The notes beneath the pieces were generated by a model. That model saw only the letters and a list, made by a program, of their open reading frames with translations. It was not told the origin of the DNA and ran no database searches. Positions 1 to 10,758 of a stretch of DNA of 64,000 nucleotides are shown here, piece after piece. A program made the translations under genes and the position numbers. Source of the DNA: Dryomyza anilis (taxonomy: Eukaryota; Arthropoda; Insecta; Diptera; Dryomyzidae). Each line of letters starts with the position of its first letter. The first letter of the stretch is position 1. Where the stretch lies: positions 78,436,367 through 78,500,366 of the forward strand of contig OX638133.1 in the NCBI GenBank assembly GCA_951804985.1, given 5' to 3'.

Positions 1-413
1 TCACCACACTAAAATTCACCACACTTAAATTGAACACACTAAAACACACAACAATAAAATTCACTGCAATTCACCTCACCACACTAAAATTCACCACATT
101 AAAACTCACCACACTAAAAGTAACCACAATGAAACTTCTACTGGGAAAAACTCTACGGGGAAGAATTCTACGGGAAAGAATTCTACTGGGAAGAATTCTA
201 CGGGGAAGCACAGTCTGAGAAAGAATTGTATATGAGAACACTTGTTTTAGCGGAGAATTAGTTTGGTTTTGGTTACTAGATCTATAAAACCAATAAAAAA
301 TACGTCCACGGGTCCCTGATATAAATAATAAAAATGTTATTTATATTAATAAAATTTCTCCATAACCTTGCATTCACAAAATCTTTGCACGAGTCGTGTA
401 CGGGTCCAGCTAG
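1..413 (+). mobile_element. Helitron-like element, 3' part
   Basis: The window opens inside this element. It contains 15-bp tandem repeats of TTCACCACACTAAAA type (about 1-130), then 15-bp repeats of GGGGAAGAATTCTAC type (about 140-215). It ends with CTAG (410-413) followed by T. A GCACGAGTCGTG hairpin sits about 12 bases before the CTAG end. Hairpin, CTRR end and insertion before T are the Helitron 3' signature. The same family appears inverted at 19631-20202, 22197-22537 and 50127-51115. No Rep/helicase coding is visible, so it is non-autonomous. Confidence 0.7.
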
Positions 414-415
414 TA

Positions 416-1941
416 TTCCATAATACATTTTGATACAGTTTGTAAAATATGTGTAATTTTTTGTATTCATAATCAGCCTTATCATGAACAATAATTTCCT
501 CGGATTTATTTCCTTGTTTGAAATACTCCAATCATAAATATCATCAAAAAATTAACGAAAAATCAAAATACTATAAAATACTGTATACATTTTCAAAATA
601 AAACACAAATTCTTCATTTCTTTCTGTGTGCTCTCCTGCACTGAATGCAGTGGAGGACTCTCCCACAACCAATTGTTGTTCCTCCATTGATGTAGTTGCC
701 GTATTTTGTTATTGTGCAAAAGAAAGCGCTCACGTCTTTATAATTTCGCGTCGGTCCGGATTTTCGAATCAGTTCACTGACAACGCGATAACTATTCAAA
801 CGCACAATAACCGTTGGCGCGCGTGCGATTTAGTTTCGATGGCATTTAATTGAAAATAAAAAATCAATAAAATGTTACCAAAAACTGCGACACTTGTTTG
901 CTACACTTAAAGGAACGCAAAGCACGCAGGACAAGTTGTGTTTTCTTTCGATTTTTGTTTTTGTAATTTCAAAATTATTAAATGCCACATGTTGCTGCTG
1001 CTGTTGAGTGCATGAAAACATTAACGCAAACAATTTCACTTTCATTCGCGAGTGTGACGCGCTTCGTCGCAGTTGAGTTTGAGCCGCACATGCGCGAGCA
1101 TTTCTTCGAAGAGCCTCTGTGAATCCAAAAAGTGTTTACGTCTTTGGTTTACTTACGTCGTCTGTGATGCCTGCTGACGGTAGTTTTTCTCATTAAGCCG
1201 CCTACGAATTAATTGCGATTTAAGCGCGTATTAAATGCGCTCAAGTGTTGAGAATGTGCGAAAAATAGTTTATTACATAAAGCAGAGTGCATAATTTCAT
1301 AATAAAACTATTTAAAGTGTTACATAAAAATTGCGACATAAAAATACTTAATTAAGTAAAAAGCAGAGTAGTTAAAAAATAATTTAATTTCAAATTGTGT
1401 ATTGCACAAAGCTGAAAATTATTTTAGTTACATATTTAATGGAATAAAAGGTTGGTTTAATATACAAAAATATCTAAGATTAATTACGAACATTTATCGT
1501 TCGGCAAAAAATTCAAACCTTTAGTAAAAAAAAAACTAAAAGAGACACCATCATAAGTTTAATAGATATTTGAGGTCGAAATCAAAAGAAGTTTACAGAT
1601 ATATAAATAAATGTTGCTATAGAATGAAATGTGATTCAATTTCTCAACGATTTTATTATAAGGTACGAAATCAATTTTCAGTGATCACATTAGTGGGTTT
1701 CAGTTTCTTCGGATTTTCCTTAAAAATAACAGCTAAGAACTAGGTCTTTGAGGCACGGTATTTCACAAGGATCACAATTATGCACTCAACATAAAAGATG
1801 CACCAAAATGTTCGTGTATTTTACGAAAATATTCATGAAAATGTTTTACGAAATAACTTGCAATTAATGATGCACTAATCGGAAATGTTTCGAAATCGAT
1901 TTTAATTCCACACACCATTTCATTATATTAGTAAACCCTAA
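416..1941. other. unique DNA, no supported gene
   Basis: AT-rich except for 600-1260, which is clearly less AT-rich, carries several CpG/GCGC words and has no repeat similarity to the rest of the window. Only short open frames on opposite strands occur, with no splice context. The 600-1260 island might be a promoter or 5' untranslated exon, but nothing fixes that. Confidence 0.4.
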
Positions 1942-2314
1942 TGTAGGGCAATTTTCAAACAAAATTTTATTCATTAGTTTTTCCATCGTTATTCAAAAAA
2001 ACAGTTTTCAATCATTTATTCGGTTTTTAAATTTCAATCAAAATTTTATTATCCAAGCAAATTTATACAAATAAGTTTTATGTGCATAAAAATTTATTCT
2101 AAATAAAAATTTCAAATAAATTTGAAATGTTTTTCATACAAACCAATTTTATTCGTTATTCAAAATTTTTGAATAAAAAACTAAAAAAATTACAAATAAA
2201 CAAATCGAGCATTTTATTCTGAACAAACAAATAAAACAATATATTTATTATTTGGAAAGAAGAATAAAAATAATTTATTCGTTAGTTTTTATTTTAAATA
2301 AAAATTGCCCTACA
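1942..2314. mobile_element. MITE with 14-bp perfect TIRs
   Basis: TGTAGGGCAATTTT at 1942-1955 is exactly inverted at 2301-2314. TA lies at matching positions in both ends (1944-1945, 2311-2312), which fits a Tc1/mariner-type TA target with GGGCAATTTT termini. The interior is AT-rich, with ATTTTTATTTAAA-like words, and has no coding capacity. Confidence 0.65.
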
Positions 2315-2317
2315 CTG

Positions 2318-2598
2318 GTATACCCTATACCTATGAGGTACAGAGTATATTAAGTTTGTATTAAGAGGCGTAGCCAGTATAGATGTTAAACAAATTCACT
2401 TTCTGAGTCGATTTAGTCAATCCAGATCCATCTGTCGCATACATGGTAATTTTGAAAAATGATGGTTAAAAACAATACAATTTGGTTTAATATATTTTAG
2501 CCAAAAAGTAGTTTTGAGTTTGAAAATGAGCCAAATAATGTTTTACGAACCAATAACTCGTAATTTATTCAATATATAATTATAAAATTTAAATAAAT
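2318..2598 (+). mobile_element. mini-me-like element, 5' fragment
   Basis: Starts with CTATACCTATGAGGTACAGA, the sense start of the mini-me family seen at 33003. It keeps GAGTCGATTTAGTC and the TTTTAGCCAAAAAGTAG segment but lacks the (GTCY)n array and the 3' half. It is truncated where it meets the opposite-strand copy at 2600. Confidence 0.6.
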
Positions 2599-2599
2599 A

Positions 2600-3439
2600 C
2601 GAGTCGGGAAAGTTAGGTCACATGGGTAAGTTCGGTCACATGGGGCGGATTTTTATAGTCGGTCGGGCCCGACTATGGAATACCCTACTCCTTTGGTGGA
2701 GGTATTAATGAGGAATATTTAATTGTATACCTTAATTTTAATTTTTTAATTATGCTGAACCTCCCCACCCTCAGAATATTATTCATATATCAGAAATTTA
2801 CGTCTTATATCCCCATAAATTAAAAAATTTATAAAAAGTATAAAAAAAAACTAAAAAAAAAATTGAAAAATATAATTGGGCGGACCACGCCTATATTTAA
2901 AATTTTGAAAGGCTAATATTTCATAGATTTGATTTTAATAATTTACGGATCAAATTTCCACTATGAAAACCCGGGAAATAATGAAAAAAAAAAGTGGGCG
3001 GATCACGCCCATTTTTGGACCACATATTTTTAGATGAATTCTAACAATAACTTTTAAATATTCTAACTATACCTTGAATACTTTTCGAGTTATTAGTTTC
3101 GAAAGAGTTATATAAAAGAGACTTGTATGGGAGGTGGGCGTGTCCGTTGACCGATTTCGCTCATTTTCAAACTCAGTTCCTACTTTTGGCTAAAATATAT
3201 TGAGACGAAATTTCATCGCATTCTGATCAGTATTTCTCAAGTTATTCTGTATTCGGACAGCAAGACAGCAAGACGGACAGACATACAGACAGACAGACGG
3301 ACATAGCTAAACGGACTCGGGTAGTGATGCTGATCAAGAATATATATACTTTTCCATACCGGACACGCCTCCTAAGGGGCGTTACAATATATGCACAAAG
3401 TTAATATACCCTGTACCTCATAGGTGTAGGGTATAAAAA
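2600..3439 (-). mobile_element. mini-me-like element, family A, copy 1
   Basis: Read on the minus strand it runs from TATACCCTACACCTATGAGG through the TTCTTGATCAGCATCACTAC core and a short (GTCY)n array to CCTAACTTTCCCGACTCG. A subterminal hairpin, ATAGTCGG...CCGACTAT (2655-2676), is shared with family B. Copies at 26903-27733 and 33003-33730 have the same two ends, so this is a full-length unit of about 0.73-0.84 kb. No coding capacity. Confidence 0.8.
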
Positions 3440-3715
3440 GTTTGCGCAGTAAATTCTATTATTTTTGTATTATTGGAAATGACTCGCAGAATTTGAATAT
3501 ATGAATTAAAAAATTTTCTACGGATAGGTTTACGAGATTTCGGGCAATAACTTTTGTACTGAGCTTTCAAAAGGTGGTCACATATATTTGTAAATATTTC
3601 GCGTTTAATAAAACCCATAAACGCAATTGTTATATCGAAAGAAAGATAATTAAATATTCAATAAACATTTCTTACAATAGTTTAGAATTGGTTTACTGGT
3701 TTAAGAAAACTCTAC
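3440..3715 (-). repeat. dispersed repeat F, copy 1
   Basis: The inverted equivalent of 4611-4945 and 39729-40006. Shared words include ATATTTACAAATATATGTGA, AATGTTTATT and ATTTACTGCGCA. It directly abuts the family A element. No TIRs or coding were found; it may be part of a larger unclassified element. Confidence 0.6.
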
Positions 3716-3957
3716 AGAAGAAATCGAAAAATGTAAATTTTGTCGACCAAAATTTTATTAAAAAATGCATTTAAAAAACGGCGAAAAATTTAAAACGTAA
3801 GATGATGCACAGTTTGTAATATTGCAAAATTAGCCTGTACATTTTTAAAGAAAATGATGTAAAAATAAAATAAATCTATGGATAAGTTTTGAGAACAGAA
3901 AAAATCATGTGAAAGCATTACAATTGGGTATTAACTAAAAAAAATCGCATAATATGT
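3716..3957. other. AT-rich spacer
   Basis: Short AT-rich sequence. I see no gene, tandem repeat or recognisable element. Confidence 0.4.
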
Positions 3958-4480
3958 TTATACCCAATACCCATGGGTTACAAGTTATAAAATATATGTG
4001 AGGATATTTTAGCGCCTTTTAGTATGACTGGTATCAAAAAGTATATATATTCTTGATCAACATCACTTTCCGAGTCGATTTAGATATGAGCGTCTGTCTG
4101 TCCGCCTATACACGATAACTTTAAAACTGCTATTCCGAATAATGTGAAATTTATTTTCAATATATTTTAGTAGAATAGTAATTCAAAGTTCGAAAATTAG
4201 TCGATTTAGTCAACGTTATCTACTACATCCACTACGAAATATGGGTTTACTTTCTAGGATCACATATCTCGTTAAGTATTAAAGATAAAGTTATAAAATT
4301 TAAAATTAATTACAAGCAATCATCTATCAATAGTTGCTTAAAAAAATAATCGTGATCCGTTCACATTTTTTATTTTTTAATTTTATGCCTATTTGTATAG
4401 CACTCAATTATATTGCTTTAACATAACTTTTTTTATCCTCAAATGTTACCCATATATTTTTGTCATTTATAGCTCAATTT
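3958..4480 (+). mobile_element. mini-me-like element, diverged
   Basis: Begins ATACCCAATACCCATGGGTT and has the core AAGTATATATATTCTTGATC followed by CGAGTCGATTTAGATATGAG and a very short GTCTGTCTGTCCG stretch. Later blocks (ATATTTTAGTAGAATAG, TAAAATTTAAAATTAATT) line up with families A and B. The 3' boundary is indistinct. Confidence 0.6.
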
Positions 4481-4610
4481 CTTTGAAAGAGTGTGAACTA
4501 ATTTTGAAAAATTAAAATTTGTCTATCATCTTACTTTCTCGATTTTTTTCCATTTTTTTAAATGAATTTTTTCTTAAATTTTTGTTGAAAAAAAATGTTT
4601 TTTCAAGTTC

Positions 4611-4945
4611 TCCTTTCGAGTTCTCTTAAATTAATGAACCAATTTAAAAATGTTCAAAGAAATGTTTATTCGATTTTCAATTAACTTTCATTCAATATAA
4701 CATTTGATCATGTGTGTTATTTAGAACGCAAGATATTTACAAATATATGTGAGCACCTTCATGAAGGCTCGGTTGAAAAGTTATTGGCCCATATTTTGTA
4801 AACCTATCCAAAGAAATATTATTAGACTATATCTTCGGAATCAGGGCATCATTTTACATAATACAAAAATAACCTTGACTGCTGCGCAGAATGGCTGTTG
4901 TGTAGTGCAATCAATCAGGGTGCTAAAATCTAGATGATGTAAAAG
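4611..4945 (+). repeat. dispersed repeat F, copy 2
   Basis: Matches 39729-40006 (+) and 3440-3715 (-) across GAGTTCTCTTAAA, ATATTTACAAATATATGTGA, AATACAAAAATAA and CTGCGCA...GTTGTGTAGTG. The 62-codon open frame inside is not conserved in the other copies and is not a gene. Confidence 0.6.
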
Positions 4946-6022
4946 TTTTAAATATGCATTTACCGTAAACGATGTTTCTAGGCAGCGTAAAGCAGATTAT
5001 AGTATTTTTGTAATTCTAAAAGGTATTGCAATTTGTTGACGGGAAAAAAAAGTGTGCACTCATTTTACAAACTTATTCATAATTTTATTTCAAATGTGCC
5101 AAAATTATCAGAGTGCATCTCTTTTTGAAAATATTTTGAAAAAGGAAATAGAGAGGAAAATTCGCCACCCCCAATATATTCTAGAATTTGTAACGCTTTT
5201 AAATTACCTTTTAATTCCGACTGTAATCGCGGGAGCAATCTTTTTTTTTGTAGATAAATTTTGATATTACTTCAAATGAAAGTGTGAGTTGAAAAACATT
5301 TTTTAAGTGCAGCTATTGTATTGCTATTTGTAAATAAAAATAACTTTTGTTTTCATAATATTTTTTTTACTAAAAAAGTTAAAAATATGTATTTGTGTGT
5401 GTGGATCCTCCTGAAGCAGATTCGCTTCAATTTGTCTGGAGTTTTTTCAAAGGCCTTTTCATTATAATTTTGGATAATTTTTTTTTTGTTAATTTAATAA
5501 TGTTCGACCTCGAATTTATCAGAATTTAAAAATTTATCATATCTCAATATTGAACGAAGAAAATCTCCAACTTTAAATTTTTGTATGTCGCTTCGATTTC
5601 GTAAAACTTCTCGTAACGAGAAAACTCGGAGAAATTTCATTGATATCTACGTACCAAGTAGGGCCAAATTCAATTTACAAAAATACATACACAGTATTAA
5701 TTTACAGCAAAATAATTTATCCGAAGTATATTAAAGTTAAAAAAACATCGAACAAAATAAGTTTTATTAAAAAAAAAATAGTTTATTCTGTACAATTAGT
5801 GTTTGAGTCAGTGTCAGTTTTTCTTTTTTATGTGTTCCAGAAATTTTCTGGTCAAAAACATTTTCGTGGTCTTTCATACGTACATGTAAGGGTTTTTTTT
5901 TCAAATTTAATTTTTCCACTTCCATATTTCAGAAAATAAAGTTTGAAAAAAATATGTTTTTGATTTTTAGGGAATACCACGTGACCCTGAGATAACTTTT
6001 TATATTTTTTTATACCCTAGAC
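4946..6022. other. AT-rich interval, no gene
   Basis: Mostly AT-rich DNA of no recognisable type. The exception is the family G fragment at 5515-5672, listed separately. A 99-codon Lys/Ile/Phe/Tyr-rich frame at 5640-5939 is what AT-rich DNA gives by chance. Confidence 0.4.
5515..5672 (-). mobile_element. MITE family G fragment
   Basis: CTCGTAACGAGAAAACTCGG and GATATCTACGTACCAAGTAG match the middle of the family G copy at 30635-30996 (CTCGTATCGAGAAAACTCCG, GATATCTATCTACCATGTAG). Neither terminus is present, so it is a truncated relic. Confidence 0.5.
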
Positions 6023-6262
6023 TGGGGCTAACAACATCTTTTTATAGAAACATTTTTCTATACCGCGCTACCTCTCGTCAGTAAATGGCAAACCTACGAG
6101 AGTAAAACCATTGCCTATGAAAAATCTCTCACCCGCCGTTCGGATTCGGCAATAAACTGTAGGTCCCACCACTTTGAGTACAAATATAACACGCACAGCT
6201 CAAAATGGTGAGAGAGCTTGGCCGAAGTTCTATACATGACTGTAGCGCCAAACTATTATATT
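6023..6262 (+). mobile_element. tRNA-derived SINE body, 5' truncated
   Basis: Matches 7975-8215 over its length (TTTTTCTATACCGCGCTACC, TGTAGGTCCCACCACTTTGA, ACGCACAGCTCAAAATGG, GCGCCAAACTATTAT) but lacks the tRNA-like head. The ATT-rich tail runs straight into the start of a mini-me element at 6266. Confidence 0.7.
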
Positions 6263-6265
6263 ATT

Positions 6266-7027
<762 letters not shown>

Positions 7028-7514
7028 TTAATTTTCAGTCCTACTTTACGCAAGACAATTTTACTATTTTTCCCCGTACCACTTTGATATAATTAAAAAA
7101 GTAGTTCTAACCTCGGTCGGTTTCCCATTGTTGGTTGGTTTCAGGGCGTCAAGCGGCAAACATTTTTCGTTTTTCGGAACTCTCCGCTTATTAGAAAGGG
7201 AGTGGTAATTGCTTTTTTAGACATTTTGAGTAAAGTAAACTTCAGCCCAAATACGAAATTCTGGTGTAGGGTATTTCTGTAAGGTACTTTAAAATTAAAA
7301 TACAAATACAGCATTTAATTCATCAAAGAATTTTCTTTAAATCATATCTACATGACATTAGCATATCTCGTGTAGTTTAAGCCTCAGATTAAACGAAACG
7401 CCATGCGCACGTTTTCACTGATTTTGACACAACGTGCATAATTCTAACTAACTGTGCTTCACAAACTATCACAATATCCCTACTTCGAATTTTCCCATAT
7501 GAACTAACCTTCCT
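7028..7514. other. unique spacer
   Basis: No gene, tandem repeat or element recognised. The first part may include the eroded 3' tail of the preceding mini-me copy. Confidence 0.35.
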
Positions 7515-7812
7515 CAAGTCAAATTTTAGATTTTACCTTTTTGATTTCAATGAATTTTGACAACTGATAAAGATTATAAAGATAGATTTTCATTTGATCT
7601 ACTTCCAGAGATACAGTGGTTAAAATGTACAAAAATTGGGACAAAGATCACATTGGTATAGTACAAATTTTTGGCACAGTTTTTGTACCTTTGAACCTAT
7701 CTGGAAGTAGTGGTCAGAAAAAATAAAAAAAATCTATCTTTATAATTTATATCAGTTGTACAAATTTTATTGAAATCAAAAAGGTAAAATCTTAAATTTT
7801 ACTTTTTTTGTT
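7515..7812. mobile_element. fold-back repeat
   Basis: Two inverted arms: GATTTTACCTTTTTGATTTC, GATAAAGATTATAAAGATAG and CTACTTCCAGAGATACAGTG on the left, with GGAAGTAGTGGTCAG, ATCTATCTTTATAATTTATA and GAAATCAAAAAGGTAAAATC on the right. The loop is about 100 bp (7625-7700). A related single arm lies at 20440-20640. No coding. Confidence 0.6.
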
Positions 7813-7910
7813 CTATTTGATATGGAATGGCTCATTTAAAAGTAGTTTATTTCTCTAGAGATGTTTAGTATAGCTTTAAGAATATAATGTATTTAAATAC
7901 TCGTAAATAT

Positions 7911-8222
7911 GTAGCCGCGGTAGCTCAGTGGTTAGTGCGTTGGACTGCGAGCCGAAAGGTCCCCGGTTCAAGCCTGGACTGGGCCTAACAATATCTTTTC
8001 ACAGAAACATTTTTCTATACCGCGCTACCTCTCGGCAGTAAATGGCAAACCTACGAGAGTAAAACATTGCCTTTGAAAAGCTCTCACTCGCCGTTCGGAT
8101 TCGGCAATAAACTGTAGGTCCCACCACTTTGAGTACAAATATAACACGCACAGCTCAAAATGGCGAGAGAGCTCGGCCGAAGTTCTTATAGGACTGTAGT
8201 GCCAAACTATTATTATTATTAA
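7911..8222 (+). mobile_element. tRNA-derived SINE, full length
   Basis: The 5' head GCCGCGGTAGCTCAGTGGTT resembles a tRNA with pol III box A, and GGTTCAAGCC about 50 bases on resembles box B. A roughly 230-bp body follows, shared with 6023-6262 and 60735-60935, then an ATT-repeat tail. The head's acceptor ends do not pair, so this is a SINE and not a working tRNA gene. Confidence 0.8.
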
Positions 8223-8769
8223 ATATGTTGTTTATGGATTACAGAGAATACATCGTCCACAATTGTATTCACAAAGAATTCATCCTGTACAATTATTTTC
8301 AAATTAATTTTTACTTGTTGTAATTCTTCTTGAGAAATTCTTCCGCAGTCCTGATTATTGAATTTGTTTTCTTGTTATAACCTGATCAAATACAAGAACA
8401 ATATTATAAGTTTATAATTATATATACCAAAAAGAGTAAATTTTTACAACTCGGACAATTCATCCCCTAACTAATATTTCCATGATTAACAAAAATATTC
8501 TGAGAACGCAAAAATAAATAAAATTTCTTTAATTACTTAATATGTAAAACTTTGTTTGATCAACATTTTTTCTTTTTTCTCGAAACTGAATTATCGGGAA
8601 AAAAAACTTTTGCGATAGAAATATTTGAAACAAATTAAATTTTGACTGCGAAGTAGTCTCTAGGAAGAAATAACTTCCGAAAGCTGTTTTGTGAATAGAA
8701 GTCACGGAAAGATTCGTCTTTGTGAAAAAAAATCTATTTATAAAATTATCTGGCATTCAAGAAATTATA
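8223..8769. other. AT-rich interval, no gene
   Basis: No recognisable element. Words such as TCGGGAAAAAAAACTTTTG near 8595 loosely resemble the dispersed GGGAAGAATT minisatellite but do not form an array. Confidence 0.35.
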
Positions 8770-8993
8770 TACACCCAGAAAAAAATACTATATAAATAAT
8801 AGTTTTTTACTATTAAAAATAGTCAATAGGATAAATTATTATTTTAATCGGAAAATACCATTAAATTCTCGAAAATACCATGACATTGCCATTGAGTTTA
8901 TATGAAAAGATTTATTTGTTGTATACTATTAAATCATTAATTGTCCTATTGACCAATTTTAATGGGATTTTAGGGAATTTTTTTCTGGGTGTA
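8770..8993. mobile_element. short MITE with 17-bp TIRs
   Basis: TACACCCAGAAAAAAAT (8770-8786) is perfectly inverted at 8977-8993. The outer TA on each side fits a TA target duplication, leaving CACCCAG...CTGGGTG termini. The interior is about 190 bp of AT-rich DNA. The next TIR element starts three bases downstream. Confidence 0.7.
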
Positions 8994-8995
8994 GA

Positions 8996-9318
8996 TACAC
9001 AGAATAAAGAGTTGTTGCGCCGACCAACTCTTTGCCCAACCACCTTATTTGGTTTTCTCAACCACTTAGTCGGTTGTTATTGTTGAAATAAAAAGAGTTG
9101 TAGTTTGTACAACAACCAATTTCGAACTGTTTTAGAACAATTTAGTACAGAGTTAAAACCATTAGGAGTGTGTATATATTAATATTTCATGTGTATAGGC
9201 CAATATGGCAGTTCAACCTGCAAATTTGTTTATTAGAATGAAGTTAGTTGGTACAAGTTAGTTGGTACTTAGGTATTCATTCTTCCAACATCATGCCATA
9301 GAGGTTTATTCTGTGTGT
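8996..9318. mobile_element. MITE with 12-bp TIRs
   Basis: ACACAGAATAAA (8997-9008) is inverted at 9305-9316. The interior repeats GAGTTG/CAACTC and AACCAACT-like words in both orientations (GTTGTTGCGCCGACCAACTC, AACTTGTACCAACTAACTTC on the minus strand). No coding. It sits directly beside the 8770-8993 element. Confidence 0.55.
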
Positions 9319-10389
9319 AGCTTTGAAAACGATAAACAATAGTTGAATAATTTTTTTAGTATTTTAATAATCCTTTCTTTGGGAATTAATTAATAATTTT
9401 CCGAGTAGAAAAAATTTCGAGAAGAATTGCCACCGACAAGAGTACAGACTAGGAAAAAATGTTTCGGAAAAGAATTATCTTGTTTTGTGAATAACAGTTA
9501 CAAAAGCAATCTGATAAACAAAAAACAAAATAATACTTTAGTTAAGGGAAATTTAAAAAGTTTTTATTATTTTCTTCAAAATCGTTAACTTTTATAAGTT
9601 AATTTTTTCATTACGAAGGTTGAAGTTAATCACGGTTAAAATGGAGCAGCTAATTTGAAACTCGGTACTAAAATCTTAATGCTTTTAATGAGCATAACAG
9701 TTTCCATTCATTTATATTATTGTCCTCAAAGTTTAAACGAGCTACCAAACAGCACAATTCCCCATATAAATACTGATGGCTTCCAAATACCACATTCCAT
9801 GAGAGAGTTAATAACCTACAGCGGCCGACAAACTGCAAAACATAGTTCATTGGCATCTCTGTCACCCATTGGGAAAACTCATGACATTACCTTAGAAAAC
9901 CATTAAAGCACATGTGACGCTGAGAAAAATAAACAGTCAACCAAACTACCAACCAAACTACCAACCAAACCACCAACCAAACAGTCAACCAGTCAACCAA
10001 CCATCAAAAGAAAAACAATAAATGCCATAAACATAGAGCTATATCTTGCTGAGCCATCAAACAGAAACCGGCTAATAGATAGCAATGCGTTGGCCAGCCA
10101 AAGTTGGTGCACAATCAACAACATCATCATTATCAACTTCATGTGCACACAAAAAAAAAAAAACAAATTGGAAAAAGAGAAAAACTATTAAGTGATTTTT
10201 TGCGCATCACTTAACTTTACTCACCGTTGGCACAAATGCATTAAATACGATCATTAAATGTCACCGAAGGAAATACAATTAGTAGCCATTAGTTTTACTT
10301 GTAAAAAATATTAAATCTCTAAGTGTTACTAAAACGTAAATCAACTTTAATTTATTAATTAATTGCCAGACACCTCACAGAGTTTTATA
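9319..10389. other. upstream flank of the secreted polyQ gene
   Basis: AT-rich flank with a short CCAA-type simple repeat (ACCAACCAAACTACCAACCA) at about 9937-10005. Promoter and first exon are probably here or further upstream, but no TATA/initiator pair stands out. The open frame at 9655-9906 looks secretory in translation but has no ATG start; its first codon is TTG, and I did not accept it. Confidence 0.35.
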
Positions 10390-10436
10390 GTAAGTTTTAA
10401 TTTAATAATTCATGGGAATTTCCTCTACTTTTACAG
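10390..10436 (+). other. candidate 47-bp 5'UTR intron
   Basis: Donor GTAAGT at 10390 and a pyrimidine-rich acceptor TCCTCTACTTTTACAG ending at 10436, eight bases before the start codon. Splicing would remove an out-of-frame ATG (in TTCATGGG), which favours the model. At 47 bp it is at the short end for fly introns; the acceptor could instead be used with a more distant donor. Confidence 0.45.
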
Positions 10437-10443
10437 ATTTGAG

Positions 10444-10758
10444 ATGTTGCCAAAGTTACTACGAGCTGTCAGCAGTTTCATTGTGTTAAGCACCATCATC
10501 ACAACCTTGACAACGGCAACAATCACTGGCACAAAAACAGAACCGCCGACAACAGTCACTGAAGTCAAACATAGTCCCGAGACGACGACGACATCCTTGT
10601 TGCCATTACAACCGCCTTTAAATGTGACAAGTACGACAACAAGTGTTTTGCGCGCCATCACAAAGGAAGAGGCTGCGGTTGCTAATGCGTTGTCACCTCT
10701 GACAGCAACTGTCAAAGGTGACAGCACCGCACAGGTAGCGAATGAGCGCACGAAAAGG
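10444..10758 (+). CDS. coding exon 1 (signal peptide, Thr-rich)
   Basis: 105 complete codons from ATG at 10444 (purine at -3) to AGG, then donor GTAACT at 10759. Phase 0. It encodes the signal peptide and a Thr/Pro-rich segment with likely O-glycosylation sites and an NVT N-glycosylation motif. Without splicing the frame stops at TAA a few codons later (10771-10773). Confidence 0.75.

Noticed and set aside
3574..3774. Short frames in repeat F and the adjoining spacer
   Set aside because: Not kept in the other copies of the repeat; AT-rich chance frames.
7911..7985. Functional tRNA gene
   Set aside because: Box A/B-like motifs are present, but the acceptor and T stems do not pair and the sequence continues into a repeated SINE body.
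9655..9906. 83-codon secretory-looking frame upstream of the gene
   Set aside because: The first codon is TTG and no ATG exists before the hydrophobic stretch; no acceptor fits it as an exon.
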